A stretch of 64,000 nucleotides of DNA from Peptoniphilaceae bacterium (lineage in GTDB: Bacteria; Bacillota; Clostridia; Tissierellales; Peptoniphilaceae). Below are positions 54,600-63,577 of this stretch, one piece after another. The DNA lies in NCBI GenBank assembly GCA_902363535.1, contig CABJAE010000004.1:1-64000 (forward strand), given 5' to 3'. The translations under genes were made by a program, and so were the position numbers. The notes beneath the pieces were generated by a model. The model saw only the letters and a program-made list of their open reading frames with translations, was not told the origin of the DNA and did not search any database. The stretch's first letter is position 1, and each line of letters begins with the position of its first letter.

Positions 54600-55075
54600 A
54601 AAAACAATCTGTTCTTAATGGAATCGCGGAACAGTTAGAAATCTTATGCGATAAAAGAAAATAACTAATCTAACAGAAAATGATCGAAATGCTTTACAAG
54701 TTGTTCATAGAGATATGACCAAAAAATGTGACTATGATCTTTATTGGAATGCCGGGTATAGAAAAGCGATTGACTCGTTATCCTCAACTCTACTCGAGAA
54801 TAGGTTTTGCCCATGAATTTGATAGGTTGAGTAAAGACGAGATTCATCATATTCTCGAATACAGATGGGGAGAGTTGGGATTATCTGTCCAACTGGAAGA
54901 TTTTTCTAATTATGAAGCTGTCATTCGTGTTATTTAAATTACCAGTGGACATTTTCGGCTTATTCAACGAATCTTCGCCCAAATCGAAAGGATATTGAAA
55001 ATCAATAACTTTGAAACTATCTCGACCGAAGTAGGTGAAGCTGTACGAGATACTTTAGTCATTGGAATAAAATAA
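54600..55075 (+). pseudogene. Broken AAA/TniB-like transposition ATPase gene
   Basis: From 54728 the frame encodes MTMIFIGMPGIEKRLTRYPQ, LYSRIGFAHEFDRLSKDEIH, then meets a TAA at 54935-54937 and continues in the same frame with ITSGHFRLIQRIFAQIERIL to a stop at 55073-55075. This is the C-terminal half of a TniB/TnsC-like AAA ATPase used by transposons. The Walker A part is absent; upstream sequence keeps only fragments, probably frameshifted. It is decayed mobile DNA on the right flank of the peptide-resistance module. Confidence 0.7.
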
Positions 55076-55103
55076 GTAATAAAAAAGACCATTTTCTGTA
55101 GAG

Positions 55104-55173
55104 TGACCCCATAAAGTTGGACCTAATCGAGTAAGCATTTCGCTTGCTCGATTTGTTTTACATACTATTCTTT
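55104..55173. repeat. Second copy of the IS150-like terminus
   Basis: This 70-base segment repeats 49213-49283 in the same orientation, with one substitution and one single-base gap. It contains the terminal inverted repeat sequence and the last two codons of the transposase, nothing more. The two copies bracket the AT-rich island. It ends exactly where the stop codon of the next leftward gene begins. Confidence 0.85.
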
Positions 55174-55554
55174 CTATGCCCCTTTCTTTTTTCCGTCCAT
55201 GATCCCGCTTAGGAGCAAGAGACTACCGAGAAACGAGAAGGGCGGCTCGTTGTACCACATGATCACGATCCAGCCAAACATCTTCTCATTTCCCGAAAAA
55301 GCCAAATACACGCCGAGCAAGCTAAAGACCAAAAGTCCAAAGCCCCACAGAATTTTTTCTCCCCTGCCCATGTGGGCGATAAAGCCATAGGCCAGCAGCC
55401 CTTCGATAAACAAAAAGGCCAGGCGGAAGGTCCATTGGGCGGCGTACATATCGGGCCCGCTCACATCTTCGGCATAGCGCACGCCGATGAATTGCCACAA
55501 AAATCCCAGGCCGATCATCAGAGCGAGAAAGCCGATTCGCTTCAGTGATTTCAT
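55174..55554 (-). CDS. Four-helix membrane protein, unknown function
   Basis: A 126-residue membrane protein with helices at about 8-26, 42-62, 68-88 and 92-118, starting after GAAGGAGG. No family is recognised. Its stop codon abuts the IS terminus repeat, so the last residues (GKKKGA) may be altered by the insertion. GC content is host-like. Confidence 0.6.
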   Translation of the reverse strand: MKSLKRIGFLALMIGLGFLWQFIGVRYAEDVSGPDMYAAQWTFRLAFLFIEGLLAYGFIAHMGRGEKILWGFGLLVFSLLGVYLAFSGNEKMFGWIVIMWYNEPPFSFLGSLLLLSGIMDGKKKGA

Positions 55555-55741
55555 TCTGCGCCTCCTTCATTTCGAGGATCTATCTCCAAATAACCAAACA
55601 CTTCATTTCTTTGACGCCGTATTTCTCTTTTGTTTATACCCCCCGCCCGGTCCAAACCTTCGGAGGCGCTCCCGCCGATCATTTTTTTGTATTCCTTCAG
55701 AAAAATACAGGTAAAAGCGTTTAAAAGTATGCCGATCTCTA

Positions 55742-55747
55742 GTATAC
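55742..55747 (+). promoter_or_regulatory. -10 element of the ECF S-component gene
   Basis: TATACT lies 30 bases before the start codon, with a weak TTTAAA 17 bases upstream of it. The short leader leaves no room for a riboswitch. Confidence 0.4.
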
Positions 55748-55776
55748 TTAATGATGAATTAGGAGGTATACATACA

Positions 55777-56286
55777 ATGAAAGAATACTCTGTCCGTGAA
55801 TTGGTGTTCACGGCCCTATTTATCGCCCTGGTCTACGTCTTTACGTGGCTCGTGAAAATCCAATTGCCCTTCGCCCCCAACGGCGGCCTGATCCACTTGG
55901 GGAATGTGCCCTTTTTTATCGCCTGCATCTTTTTTTCCAAGCGGGTGGGTATGTTATCCGGCGCTTTAGGCATGGGCCTCTTCGATCTGACCAGCGGTTG
56001 GGTGGCTTGGTCGCCGATGACGGTGATCTCCGCACTGATTATGGGTTATATTATGGCCACCCTAAACACTCGGGACTTCCGCTTAAGCCGCTACGTCCTC
56101 GCTGCCGTTTTGGTCACTGTCGTCAAAGTGCTCACCTACTACATCGGCGAAGCCATTATGTTCAAATCCCTCTTGGTCCCCTTGGCCAATATTCCGGGAA
56201 ATGTGCTGCAAATCACCGTTTCCGCCATTATCGTCGGCGTCCTTATTCCGCCCATGAGCCGAATCTTGAAAGACGTCAAGCTGTAA
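55777..56286 (+). CDS. ECF transporter S component (vitamin-type)
   Basis: A 169-residue membrane protein of about five to six helices starting MKEYSVRELVFTALFIALVY, after TTAGGAGGT. It contains GGLIHLGNVPFFIACIFFSK, typical of the ECF_trnsprt family that includes riboflavin, pantothenate and pyridoxine S components. No ATPase or T subunit is adjacent, so it probably uses a shared ECF module encoded elsewhere (group II). The vitamin is not known. Confidence 0.85.
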   Translation: MKEYSVRELVFTALFIALVYVFTWLVKIQLPFAPNGGLIHLGNVPFFIACIFFSKRVGMLSGALGMGLFDLTSGWVAWSPMTVISALIMGYIMATLNTRDFRLSRYVLAAVLVTVVKVLTYYIGEAIMFKSLLVPLANIPGNVLQITVSAIIVGVLIPPMSRILKDVKL

Positions 56287-56301
56287 TTTCATTCATGATG
56301 C

Positions 56302-56338
56302 AAAAACACAGGTAGGCGAAAGCTTACCCGTGTTTTTC
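56302..56338 (+). terminator. Terminator of the ECF S-component gene
   Basis: Stem AAACACAGGTA.GC / GC.TACCCGTGTTT with flanking A and T tracts, 16 bases past the stop. Confidence 0.75.
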
Positions 56339-56363
56339 TTTGCCCGAAATTTCTCTCACTCAA

Positions 56364-56402
56364 TAAAAATGCCCCTATTCCGAAGAATAAGGGCGTTTTT
56401 TT
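56364..56402 (-). terminator. Terminator of the DUF5684 gene
   Basis: Stem AACGCCCTTATTC / GAATAGGGGCATT (read leftward, with one or two mismatches) followed by TTTTT; it borders the gene's stop. Confidence 0.65.
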
Positions 56403-56769
56403 ATACATTTGTCGCCGGTCCGTGGTACTCGTTGCTTCCGAAGGCGGGAAAGAGCAAAAAGAAGGGGAAGAAGATGGCGAGAACGGCGAGGAGTGTGCTG
56501 CACTCGAAGTATTTCATCATTTTGTAATTGAGGACGGCGGCGTAAACGACATTGACGACGGGCACGGCAAAGAGCAGAGTGTACCAGTAGCTGTCGAAGA
56601 CGATTTTCGACGCCACGGCCAAATTCACGATGGGAATAATGGCCAGGATGCCGGAAAAGCCCGCTTTGGAAAAGAGTTTCCACCAGGCGATGACGGTAAT
56701 GATGCCGACGCCGGCAAAGAGCGCCGTGTTCGACGACGAGGCGTTCGCGAATTGTTCCATATTGTTCAT
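56401..56769 (-). CDS. DUF5684-like membrane protein
   Basis: A 122-residue membrane protein with about four helices (17-35, 40-58, 62-85, 92-112). The pattern AWWKLFSKAGFSGILAIIPI and YWYTLLFAVPVVNVVYAAVL is typical of the DUF5684 family, whose function is unknown. It lies 11 bases downstream of radA and may be cotranscribed with the clpC operon. Confidence 0.75.
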   Translation of the reverse strand: MNNMEQFANASSSNTALFAGVGIITVIAWWKLFSKAGFSGILAIIPIVNLAVASKIVFDSYWYTLLFAVPVVNVVYAAVLNYKMMKYFECSTLLAVLAIFFPFFLLFPAFGSNEYHGPATNV

Positions 56770-56780
56770 GATTTCATCCT

Positions 56781-58136
56781 TTATTTTAATAGATCTTTGA
56801 TCACGTCGGATAAGAGCCGGCGCTCTCGTAGGGTTATGCCTTCGATTTTTTGATCGGCGGTAAGAGGCGGCGTGTAGATGGTTTCAAAGCCCATGCGCAC
56901 GGCCTCTTTGATGCGGCTCGTCATGGCCGGCACTTGTTTCAACTCGCCGGTAAGGCCCACGTCGCCGATAAAAAGTACATTGCCCGGGATGGGGCGATTG
57001 GCCACGGCCGATGCAATGGAAAGGAGGGTGCCTAAATTGGCGGCCCCTTCTTTTAGTCGCAAATTCCCCGTGGTCTTCACCACGACGTTTTTGTCGTAAA
57101 GACCCATGCCGCCCCGCTCTTCCAAAATAGAGAGGAGGACGCCCAGCTGTTCTCTGCGCAAACATTCGGAGATGCGCTGGGGATAGGGGGTGAAGCTTTT
57201 CGACACCAGGCTCTCGACCTCCACGATCATGCTGCGGGTGCCTTCCCGCACGATGCACATGGCGCTGCCCGGCACTTCTCTCCCCGCCGCCCGCGCGGTC
57301 ATAAAGTGGGCGGAGGGATTGTCGATGGAGATCATGCCCCCTTCGGTCATTTTGAAAAAGCCCATTTCTCCCGTGGAGCCGAAGCGATTCTTCGTGGCCT
57401 GAAGGATGCGCAGCTCGTCTTGCATTTCGTGATCGATGAAAAGCACCGTGTCCACTAAATGCTCCAGTGCCCGCACGCCGGCGAGAGAATCCTGTTTCGT
57501 GAGTTGACCCACGATAAAGACGACCTTGGGCTTTTTCGTGTTTTTCGCCATGTCCACCAGACGATTGGCGCACTCCATGGTTTGTGTGGGGGTGCCGGCC
57601 CGGGCGGGAAATTCCTCCAAGGTGAAGGTCTGAATGCTGTCCAAAATGATGATGTCGGCGTCTACATCCTCAATCCAGTGGCACACATCGTCCATGGAGG
57701 TGCCGGCGTAGATCCAGATATTTTCGGCGATGGCCGGGGCGATGCGCTCCGCCCGCATTTTGATTTGGCTCTCGCTCTCTTCCCCGGAGGCGTAGAGCAC
57801 CCGGTGGCCCTCCTCGGCCAAGGCGTTTGCAATTTGAAAGAGAATGGTGGATTTTCCGGCGCCGGGTTTCGCCGCCAGAATACTCACCCCGTCTTCCACG
57901 ATGCCGCCGCCCATGACCCGGTCGAATTCTTCCATGCCGCTTTTCAGTCGCCGCTTGTTTTCCCCGGATACATCTTTCAGCCGCCGAGCTGTGCGATGGG
58001 CTGTGGTGCGGCCGCCGGATTTCTTTTCCTCCGACACTTCTTCGAAGGTGTTCCACTCGCCGCAGTTCGGGCACTTGCTGAAGTAGCCGGCGCTTTTGTA
58101 GCCGCAGCTCGTGCAGCAATAGGCCTTATGCTTCAT
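56781..58136 (-). CDS. radA: DNA repair protein RadA
   Basis: A 451-residue RecA-related helicase for branch migration. In order: zinc ribbon (CTSCGYKSAGYFSKCPNCGE), ATPase with Walker A AAKPGAGKST near 80, the KNRFGSTGEMGFF motif specific to RadA, and a C-terminal Lon-like domain (about 280-450). It overlaps the clpC stop by 11 bp, in the common ctsR-mcsAB-clpC-radA order. Confidence 0.96.
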   Translation of the reverse strand: MKHKAYCCTSCGYKSAGYFSKCPNCGEWNTFEEVSEEKKSGGRTTAHRTARRLKDVSGENKRRLKSGMEEFDRVMGGGIVEDGVSILAAKPGAGKSTILFQIANALAEEGHRVLYASGEESESQIKMRAERIAPAIAENIWIYAGTSMDDVCHWIEDVDADIIILDSIQTFTLEEFPARAGTPTQTMECANRLVDMAKNTKKPKVVFIVGQLTKQDSLAGVRALEHLVDTVLFIDHEMQDELRILQATKNRFGSTGEMGFFKMTEGGMISIDNPSAHFMTARAAGREVPGSAMCIVREGTRSMIVEVESLVSKSFTPYPQRISECLRREQLGVLLSILEERGGMGLYDKNVVVKTTGNLRLKEGAANLGTLLSIASAVANRPIPGNVLFIGDVGLTGELKQVPAMTSRIKEAVRMGFETIYTPPLTADQKIEGITLRERRLLSDVIKDLLK

Positions 58137-60576
58137 TGCCTACGGTCTCCGCCACTTTTTCCTCTTCGAAGGTGAGACCGTCCTCTTCCACGTCGATGTG
58201 AATGGCCTTTTCCTTATGCACCTTGCCGGAGAGGATCTCGTCGGCCAGGCGGTCTTCGATGTTCTTGCGAATGGAGCGCACCAAGGGGCGGGCGCCGTAT
58301 TCTTCGTCGAAGCCTTCTTTGCCGATGTAGTCCACCACGGCGTCGGCGAAGGTGACGGAAAAGTCGTTGTCTTCCAGGCGGGTTTGAAGATCCCGAAGCA
58401 TGAGCTTCACAATTTCCTTCACTTGTTCTTTTTCCAAATACTTGAAGACGATGATTTCGTCGATGCGGTTTAAAAATTCCGGACGGAAGGTTTCCTTCAG
58501 GCGGCCCTGAATGGTTTCCACCATTTTGTCGTAGCCCTTCACGTTGCCTTCATCCGGCGCGCCGAAGCCCATGGTGTTTTGCTTTTTCAGCAAGGTGGCG
58601 CCCACATTGCTGGTCATGATCAACACGGTGTTTTTAAAATCCACCGTGCGACCCTGACCGTCGGTGAGGCGGCCGTCGTCTAAAATTTGAAGGAGGATAT
58701 TAAACACGTCGGGGTGGGCCTTTTCGATTTCGTCGAAGAGCACGACGGAGTAAGGCTTTCTGCGCACGGCTTCCGTGAGCTGGCCCCCTTCGTCGTAGCC
58801 CACGTAGCCCGGAGGCGAACCGACCAATCGGGAAACGGTGTGTTTTTCCATGTACTCGCTCATGTCCACGCGAATCATGGCGCTTTCGTCGCCGAAGAGG
58901 GATTTCGCCAAACTCTTGGCCAAATAGGTCTTTCCGACGCCGGTGGGGCCGACGAAGATAAAGCTGCCGATGGGTTTGTCGGCGCTCTTTAAGCCCACGC
59001 GGGCCCGCTTAATGGCACGGGAGACGGCTTCCACCGCTTGGGGCTGGCCGATGACCTGACCGTTCAGCTCGTCTTCCAAATGGACCAGGCGCTCGCTTTC
59101 TTCCGCATTCATAGTGGTCACGGGCACGCCGCTCCACTTGCTCACGATTTCTGCGATTTCTTCCTCGTCCACGGTCATGTTTTGGCTGTGCTTTTCCTTG
59201 TCCCAATGCTTCTTTTCATCGTCCAAGGCTTCTTTTACCTTTTTCTCCTGATCCCGCACCTTCGCCGCTTCTTCGAAGTTTTGCGACGTGACCGCCTCTT
59301 CCTTTTCCTTGGAAAGCTTCTTCAGCTCGTCTTCCAATTCTTTTAAGGCGTTGGGGCTCTTAAAGTTTTCCACGCGCAATTTGCTCGCCGCTTCGTCGAT
59401 TAAGTCGATGGCCTTATCCGGCAGGAAGCGGTCGTTAATGTAGCGGTGGGAAAGTTCCGCAGCCGCCGCCAGGGCTTCGTCGGTAATCTTCACATTGTGG
59501 TGGGCTTCGTATTTATCCCGGAGGCCCTTTAAAATCAAGATCGTGTCTTCCACCGAGGGCTCTTCCACCATAATGGGCATGAGCCGGCGCTCGAAGGCCG
59601 TGTCTTTTTCGATGTGTTTGCGGTACTCGTCGATGGTGGTGGCGCCGATGATTTGCAGCTCGCCCTTGGTGAGGGTGGGCTTTAAAATATTGGAGGCGTC
59701 CATGGCCCCTTCCGCGCCGCCGGCCCCGATAACCACGTGAATCTCGTCGATAAAGAGGATCACATCTTCCCGGTCTTCCACTTCGGCGATAACATCTTTC
59801 AGCCGCTCTTCGAAGTCGCCGCGGTACTTGGCCCCGGCGATTAAAGCGGAGACGTCCAGGGTGTAGATTTCCTTGTCCTTAATAATCTCCGGCACATTGC
59901 CTTCCACGATGCGTTGGGCCAGGCCTTCGGCGATGGCGGTTTTCCCCACGCCGGGCTCCCCGATTAAGACGGGATTGTTTTTCGTGCGGCGCACCAAGAC
60001 TTGAATGATGCGCTCGATTTCGTCTTTTCTTCCGATCACGGGATCGATCTTTCCCTGGCGGGCCCGGTCGTTTAGATTGTAGCCGAACTCTTCCAAGGCG
60101 CTTTCCGATTCCAAGTCCTCGGCGTCGGGATTTTTCCCTTCCACCTTACGGATGGCCATGTAGATGCTTCGCTCGAGGACCGTAATGTCGATGCCTAAAT
60201 TCTTGAGGGCCAACACCGCCACGCCCTTGCCTTCCCGCAAGATGGCGAGAAGCAAGTGTTCCGTGCCAATGTAATTGTGGCCGAGCTCGTTTGCGATCTC
60301 CAGAGCCAGCTCAAAGATTTTTTTCGTGCGGGGCGTGTAGGTGAGGGAGGTCACCGTCGTATCTTCCGGCGCCACGATTTCCGCAATGGCGTCTTTCGCC
60401 CGCTCGTAGTTGACGGCCACCTGGCCCAAAATCGACGAGGCGCCTCCCGGTTCTTTTAATATGCCGAGCAAAATGTGCTCGCTTCCTATATATGAATGGC
60501 CTTGTTCCCTGGCTTCCGACTGGGCGAAAACCATGGCCCGTTGACTTTTTTCGGTGAATTTTCCGAACATTGCCAT
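58126..60576 (-). CDS. clpC: ATP-dependent Clp protease ATPase subunit ClpC
   Basis: An 816-residue Hsp100 unfoldase. Clp N-domain repeats (1-145), AAA+ 1 with GEPGVGKT, a short middle domain with a UVR motif ([20 protein letters not shown]) typical of ClpC, AAA+ 2 with GPTGVGKT, and a C-terminal domain. It works with ClpP and the adaptor McsB to degrade arginine-phosphorylated proteins. The start directly adjoins the mcsB stop. CtsR controls the operon from the ctsR promoter. Confidence 0.96.
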   Translation of the reverse strand: MAMFGKFTEKSQRAMVFAQSEAREQGHSYIGSEHILLGILKEPGGASSILGQVAVNYERAKDAIAEIVAPEDTTVTSLTYTPRTKKIFELALEIANELGHNYIGTEHLLLAILREGKGVAVLALKNLGIDITVLERSIYMAIRKVEGKNPDAEDLESESALEEFGYNLNDRARQGKIDPVIGRKDEIERIIQVLVRRTKNNPVLIGEPGVGKTAIAEGLAQRIVEGNVPEIIKDKEIYTLDVSALIAGAKYRGDFEERLKDVIAEVEDREDVILFIDEIHVVIGAGGAEGAMDASNILKPTLTKGELQIIGATTIDEYRKHIEKDTAFERRLMPIMVEEPSVEDTILILKGLRDKYEAHHNVKITDEALAAAAELSHRYINDRFLPDKAIDLIDEAASKLRVENFKSPNALKELEDELKKLSKEKEEAVTSQNFEEAAKVRDQEKKVKEALDDEKKHWDKEKHSQNMTVDEEEIAEIVSKWSGVPVTTMNAEESERLVHLEDELNGQVIGQPQAVEAVSRAIKRARVGLKSADKPIGSFIFVGPTGVGKTYLAKSLAKSLFGDESAMIRVDMSEYMEKHTVSRLVGSPPGYVGYDEGGQLTEAVRRKPYSVVLFDEIEKAHPDVFNILLQILDDGRLTDGQGRTVDFKNTVLIMTSNVGATLLKKQNTMGFGAPDEGNVKGYDKMVETIQGRLKETFRPEFLNRIDEIIVFKYLEKEQVKEIVKLMLRDLQTRLEDNDFSVTFADAVVDYIGKEGFDEEYGARPLVRSIRKNIEDRLADEILSGKVHKEKAIHIDVEEDGLTFEEEKVAETVGNEA

Positions 60577-61574
60577 TAAAATACCTCCTTTATAAATCGA
60601 CGCACCTTGTTGGCGCGGTAAATATTGCTGCTCCTGTCGTCGAGAAAACTTTCCCGCTCCATTTGCAGATGGGCCTTGCCCATGTGGATCACCGCATCGT
60701 AAAGATCGAAGTCACGCATGGGTTTTAAGACGGACAGATCGATCCCGAGCTTCATGTGGCTTAGGTGGAGCATAGTCTCTTCGAAGGTAATGATGCGGGC
60801 GTTGCGCAAAATGCCGTAGCTGCGCCGCGCCATGTCCTCCAGCTCGATTAAGTGATCCAAATACATTTCCTTGCGCTTAATGCGCTCAAGAGCCGCCACT
60901 TCCTGAGAAATGGACTTGGCCCGCTTTAAAAATTCCTCTTCGCTGAGGCCCAGTGTGCGCTCGTTTGAAAGTTGATACATGTGCCCCACGATTTTCGAGC
61001 CTTCCCCGCGCATGCCCCGAAGGACAAAGCCCATGCGGGTAATGGAGCGCTCGATTTTATCCATGCCCAAGGTGTCCAGGGCCGGGAGATGCAGCATGCA
61101 ACCGGCCCTCAGGCCCGTGCCTACATTGCTCGGGCAGGCCGTTAAATAGCCCAGCTCTTCGTGATAGGACACGGGGAGCTTTTCCTCGAAGAAGCGGGCC
61201 AGTGCGGCCACGGTGTCGTATTCTTCGTCTAGGTGAAAGCCCTTTTTCATGGCCTGAATCCGCAGATGATCTTCCTCCATCATCATGACGGAGCGGTGAT
61301 CGTCTGCGAGGAAATAGGCGCCGCGGTCTCTGTTTTTTAACAGGGCCATGCTGATTAAATTCTCTTCCAAATCGTAGAGATTTTTCAAAGACCCGTCTTT
61401 TAATTGGTAGAGAGTCCAAAGATCTTCGTGTTCGTGAAGGGTATCGGTGATCTTTTCCCGAAGTTCCTCGGCTTGATCCAAGGTCATGGCCCCGGGATAG
61501 GGATAGCCCTCGATGTTTCGCGCCAGGCGAATGCGGGATGTGAGTAAAATTTGATCTTTATCCATGGCGCTCAT
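60576..61574 (-). CDS. mcsB: Protein-arginine kinase McsB
   Basis: A 332-residue phosphagen-kinase-fold enzyme that phosphorylates arginine on proteins to mark them for ClpCP. It has ILLTSRIRLARNIEGYPYP, the catalytic-loop cysteine motif TACPSNVGTGLRAGCMLHLP and RGMRGEGSKIVGHMYQLSN. It overlaps mcsA by 17 bp, consistent with coupled synthesis of activator and kinase. Confidence 0.94.
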   Translation of the reverse strand: MSAMDKDQILLTSRIRLARNIEGYPYPGAMTLDQAEELREKITDTLHEHEDLWTLYQLKDGSLKNLYDLEENLISMALLKNRDRGAYFLADDHRSVMMMEEDHLRIQAMKKGFHLDEEYDTVAALARFFEEKLPVSYHEELGYLTACPSNVGTGLRAGCMLHLPALDTLGMDKIERSITRMGFVLRGMRGEGSKIVGHMYQLSNERTLGLSEEEFLKRAKSISQEVAALERIKRKEMYLDHLIELEDMARRSYGILRNARIITFEETMLHLSHMKLGIDLSVLKPMRDFDLYDAVIHMGKAHLQMERESFLDDRSSNIYRANKVRRFIKEVF

Positions 61575-62070
61575 CCTTTATGGCCTTGATCTCATCCCGC
61601 AAGAGGGCCGCATCTTCGTAGCGCTCTTCCGCCACGGCAGCGTCCAGGCGTTCTTTGAGCGCCTGCTCTTTCTCAGATGCCTCCCGATCCTTTCTGAAGG
61701 CTTCGGGCATGGCTCCCTCGTGACGTTCGGCCCCCTGCATGCGGGGCAGGAGTGCCTTGAGTTCTTCGGCAAAAGTGTCGTAGCAGCTGTCGCAGCCGAA
61801 CATCCCCGTCTTTCGAAACTCTTTTAAACTCCGCCCGCACACGGGGCAGCGCCTGTCGTCTTCCACGCCCTCATCTTTTCCGTGAAACAGCGAGAGCAGC
61901 TCCTGAATCATGGGCTGAATGTCCACAGGCGGAATTTGCGAGGACGGAAATTGCTTCGCCAAAAATTCCTGGAAGCAAGAGGGGCACACGTGCTTTTGCC
62001 GCATGGCGTTTCCTTCCACCACGGTGTAGGTTATTTTCGCTTCATTTTCATGACAGTGTTCGCAAAGCAT
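61558..62070 (-). CDS. mcsA: McsA, activator of McsB
   Basis: A 170-residue protein with two zinc-finger pairs (CEHCHENEAK ... CPSC and CPVCGRSLKE ... CDSC) and a C-terminal UVR motif (EERYEDAALLRDEIKAIKDE). McsA activates McsB and keeps CtsR from binding under stress. It follows ctsR by 11 bases, after AAGGAGG. Confidence 0.93.
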   Translation of the reverse strand: MLCEHCHENEAKITYTVVEGNAMRQKHVCPSCFQEFLAKQFPSSQIPPVDIQPMIQELLSLFHGKDEGVEDDRRCPVCGRSLKEFRKTGMFGCDSCYDTFAEELKALLPRMQGAERHEGAMPEAFRKDREASEKEQALKERLDAAVAEERYEDAALLRDEIKAIKDERHG

Positions 62071-62081
62071 GGTGCACCTCC

Positions 62082-62537
62082 TTAAGAAAAGATACCCAAT
62101 AGGATATTTTGTAAAAGATCGGCCCGCAGGGCGTTTCGTTTGTCCGAGGCCACCGCCAAGGCACGATCGGAAAGCGTAAGTCCCAAGAGATGATGCTCAT
62201 TTTCCGTCATGTAATCCATCTCCTCCAGGGTGTCCAAAATTTGATTGGCCTTGGATTGGGTAATGCTTTTTCCCACAGCTTCCGTGAGCCGGTCGTAGAA
62301 CTCGGCGTCGCTCTTGATTTCTACCTGGACGATGCGAATGAAACCGCCGCCGCCCCGCCGGGACTCCACGAAAAATCCCTGCACCGGCGTGAAGCGGGTG
62401 GTGAGGACGTAATTTATTTGGCTCGGGGCACAATTAAAATGCTCCGCCAAAACATTTCGCTTTATTTCGATCTGCCCTTCCCTTTCCAGCAAAAGGGCAC
62501 GCAGATAATCTTCGATATGATTGCTAAGACGTGCCAT
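62082..62537 (-). CDS. ctsR: Transcriptional repressor CtsR
   Basis: A 151-residue winged-helix repressor of class III heat-shock genes, MARLSNHIEDYLRALLLERE, with the DNA-binding region AEHFNCAPSQINYVLTTRFT and the glycine-rich wing ESRRGGGGFIRIV whose Arg is the McsB target. It lies first in its own operon, with a CtsR box over the -35. The same operator occurs upstream of the dnaJ-like/clpB operon in this window. Confidence 0.96.
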   Translation of the reverse strand: MARLSNHIEDYLRALLLEREGQIEIKRNVLAEHFNCAPSQINYVLTTRFTPVQGFFVESRRGGGGFIRIVQVEIKSDAEFYDRLTEAVGKSITQSKANQILDTLEEMDYMTENEHHLLGLTLSDRALAVASDKRNALRADLLQNILLGIFS

Positions 62538-62558
62538 AACTGCCTCCTATCTGATTTC

Positions 62559-62587
62559 AGTATACGTTTATAGTCAAAGAATGTCAA
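62559..62587 (-). promoter_or_regulatory. Promoter of the ctsR operon
   Basis: Read leftward, TTGACA (62587-62582) and TATACT (62564-62559) lie 17 bases apart; the start codon follows 21 bases later. Confidence 0.8.
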
Positions 62588-62588
62588 G
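62572..62588 (+). promoter_or_regulatory. CtsR operator over the ctsR promoter
   Basis: AGTCAAAGAATGTCAAG on the plus strand matches the CtsR heptad repeat RGTCAAA-N3-RGTCAAA with a weaker second half. It covers the -35 hexamer and part of the spacer, so binding would block RNA polymerase. Confidence 0.75.
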
Positions 62589-62623
62589 ATCAGATGGCGC
62601 GCCGCCTTTTCTTTCGACTGACA

Positions 62624-62655
62624 TAAAAACACCCTCTCGGCGAGAGGGCGTCGTG
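62624..62655 (-). terminator. Terminator of the CuAO-N gene
   Basis: Stem CCCTCTCG / CGAGAGGG followed by an outer ACAC/GTGT pairing and TTTTT read leftward, beginning right after the stop. Confidence 0.75.
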
Positions 62656-62656
62656 T

Positions 62657-63451
62657 TTATTTGTTTAACTCAGGATCCCGTACCCACACATCTTCCGCCG
62701 CGTCGTATTTGTAAAATACGCTCGCGTTTAAATCCAGGCGGTAACGGGCGACGGTCACGATGTGATCCGGGTGATCTTCGATGACATCGTAGGCGTAGAT
62801 ATGCTTCTTCGCCAAAGCGTCGCGGTCGCTTAACATGGAGTCGATCAATTTAAAGGGCGGCTTTTTGTATTCCGCCGGCAATTTGCTGTACATCCATGCC
62901 CCGGCAATTTCCTCGTCGGTCTTGGCCACCTTTCCCTCGATGGATACCGTGGAAGTCCCGTCGTCCCAGGAAATTTTTTGATCGAAAAGTTCCACCACGG
63001 CCCGAAGAGGAATAAAGGTGCGATTTTCTTTGATGATAGGCTTCGTTTCCAATTCTACGGCTTCGGCCCGATCAATGTATTCCTTGACATCGGCCGGTTG
63101 GAATTCAAGCCGCGTCGTCGCCCCGTAAAAGGCGTCCACATCTTCCTTGGCGATGAGGAGGGCTTTCGCCGCGTCCGTTTTCAAAACCATGGCCTGTACC
63201 GGTTTGTTCGTATCGAAATCCATCTTCGTCAGCAGGATGTCGCGGCTACCCTCGTTCCACAGCACTTGATAGTCCAGAGCTTCGGCCACGAAGCGCACGG
63301 GAACCATGGTGCGATTGGCGGAAATAAAGGCGGCGGGCGTCGATACCACCGGTTTTCCGTTTACCTCTAGCTTCACATCTCTTTGGGCATAGGCCGCGGA
63401 GGGCAGGGCCATGAGGACCAGAGCCAGGGCCAGCACGTTTCTCTTTTTCAT
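62657..63451 (-). CDS. Secreted protein with copper amine oxidase N-terminal domains
   Basis: A 264-residue protein. A signal peptide (1-22, cleavage near AYA-QRD) precedes two CuAO-N repeat units: VNGKPVVSTPAAFISANR with MVPVRFVAEALDYQVLWNEG, and PIIKENRTFIPLRAVVELFD with ISWDDGTSTVSIEG, separated by about 60 residues. The C-terminal 85 residues have no recognised domain. The layout parallels the protein at 16310-17041, so the two may be paralogs with shared surface roles. Confidence 0.82.
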   Translation of the reverse strand: MKKRNVLALALVLMALPSAAYAQRDVKLEVNGKPVVSTPAAFISANRTMVPVRFVAEALDYQVLWNEGSRDILLTKMDFDTNKPVQAMVLKTDAAKALLIAKEDVDAFYGATTRLEFQPADVKEYIDRAEAVELETKPIIKENRTFIPLRAVVELFDQKISWDDGTSTVSIEGKVAKTDEEIAGAWMYSKLPAEYKKPPFKLIDSMLSDRDALAKKHIYAYDVIEDHPDHIVTVARYRLDLNASVFYKYDAAEDVWVRDPELNK

Positions 63452-63522
63452 CTTCCACCTCTTTCTTTACTCCGAAATTTATCCTTGTTTTCAGTATACC
63501 CTTCGCGCCGTGTTTTTCCGCA

Positions 63523-63553
63523 CAAAAAAACAACTCGCCGAAGCGAGTTGTCC
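63523..63553 (-). terminator. Terminator of hppA
   Basis: Stem ACAACTCGC / GCGAGTTGT with a loop TTCG-type and a run of seven T, read leftward, 24 bases beyond the hppA stop. Confidence 0.8.
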
Positions 63554-63577
63554 AATAATTTGATCGAGTTGGATCGA

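Noticed and set aside
49213..55173. Intact composite transposon with two functional IS copies
   Set aside because: One IS copy is a 3' remnant with a frameshift and the other is only about 70 bases of terminus; neither encodes a working transposase.
55560..55776. Vitamin riboswitch upstream of the ECF S component
   Set aside because: The likely promoter lies only about 30 bases before the start, and no conserved FMN, TPP or other riboswitch core is seen in the interval.
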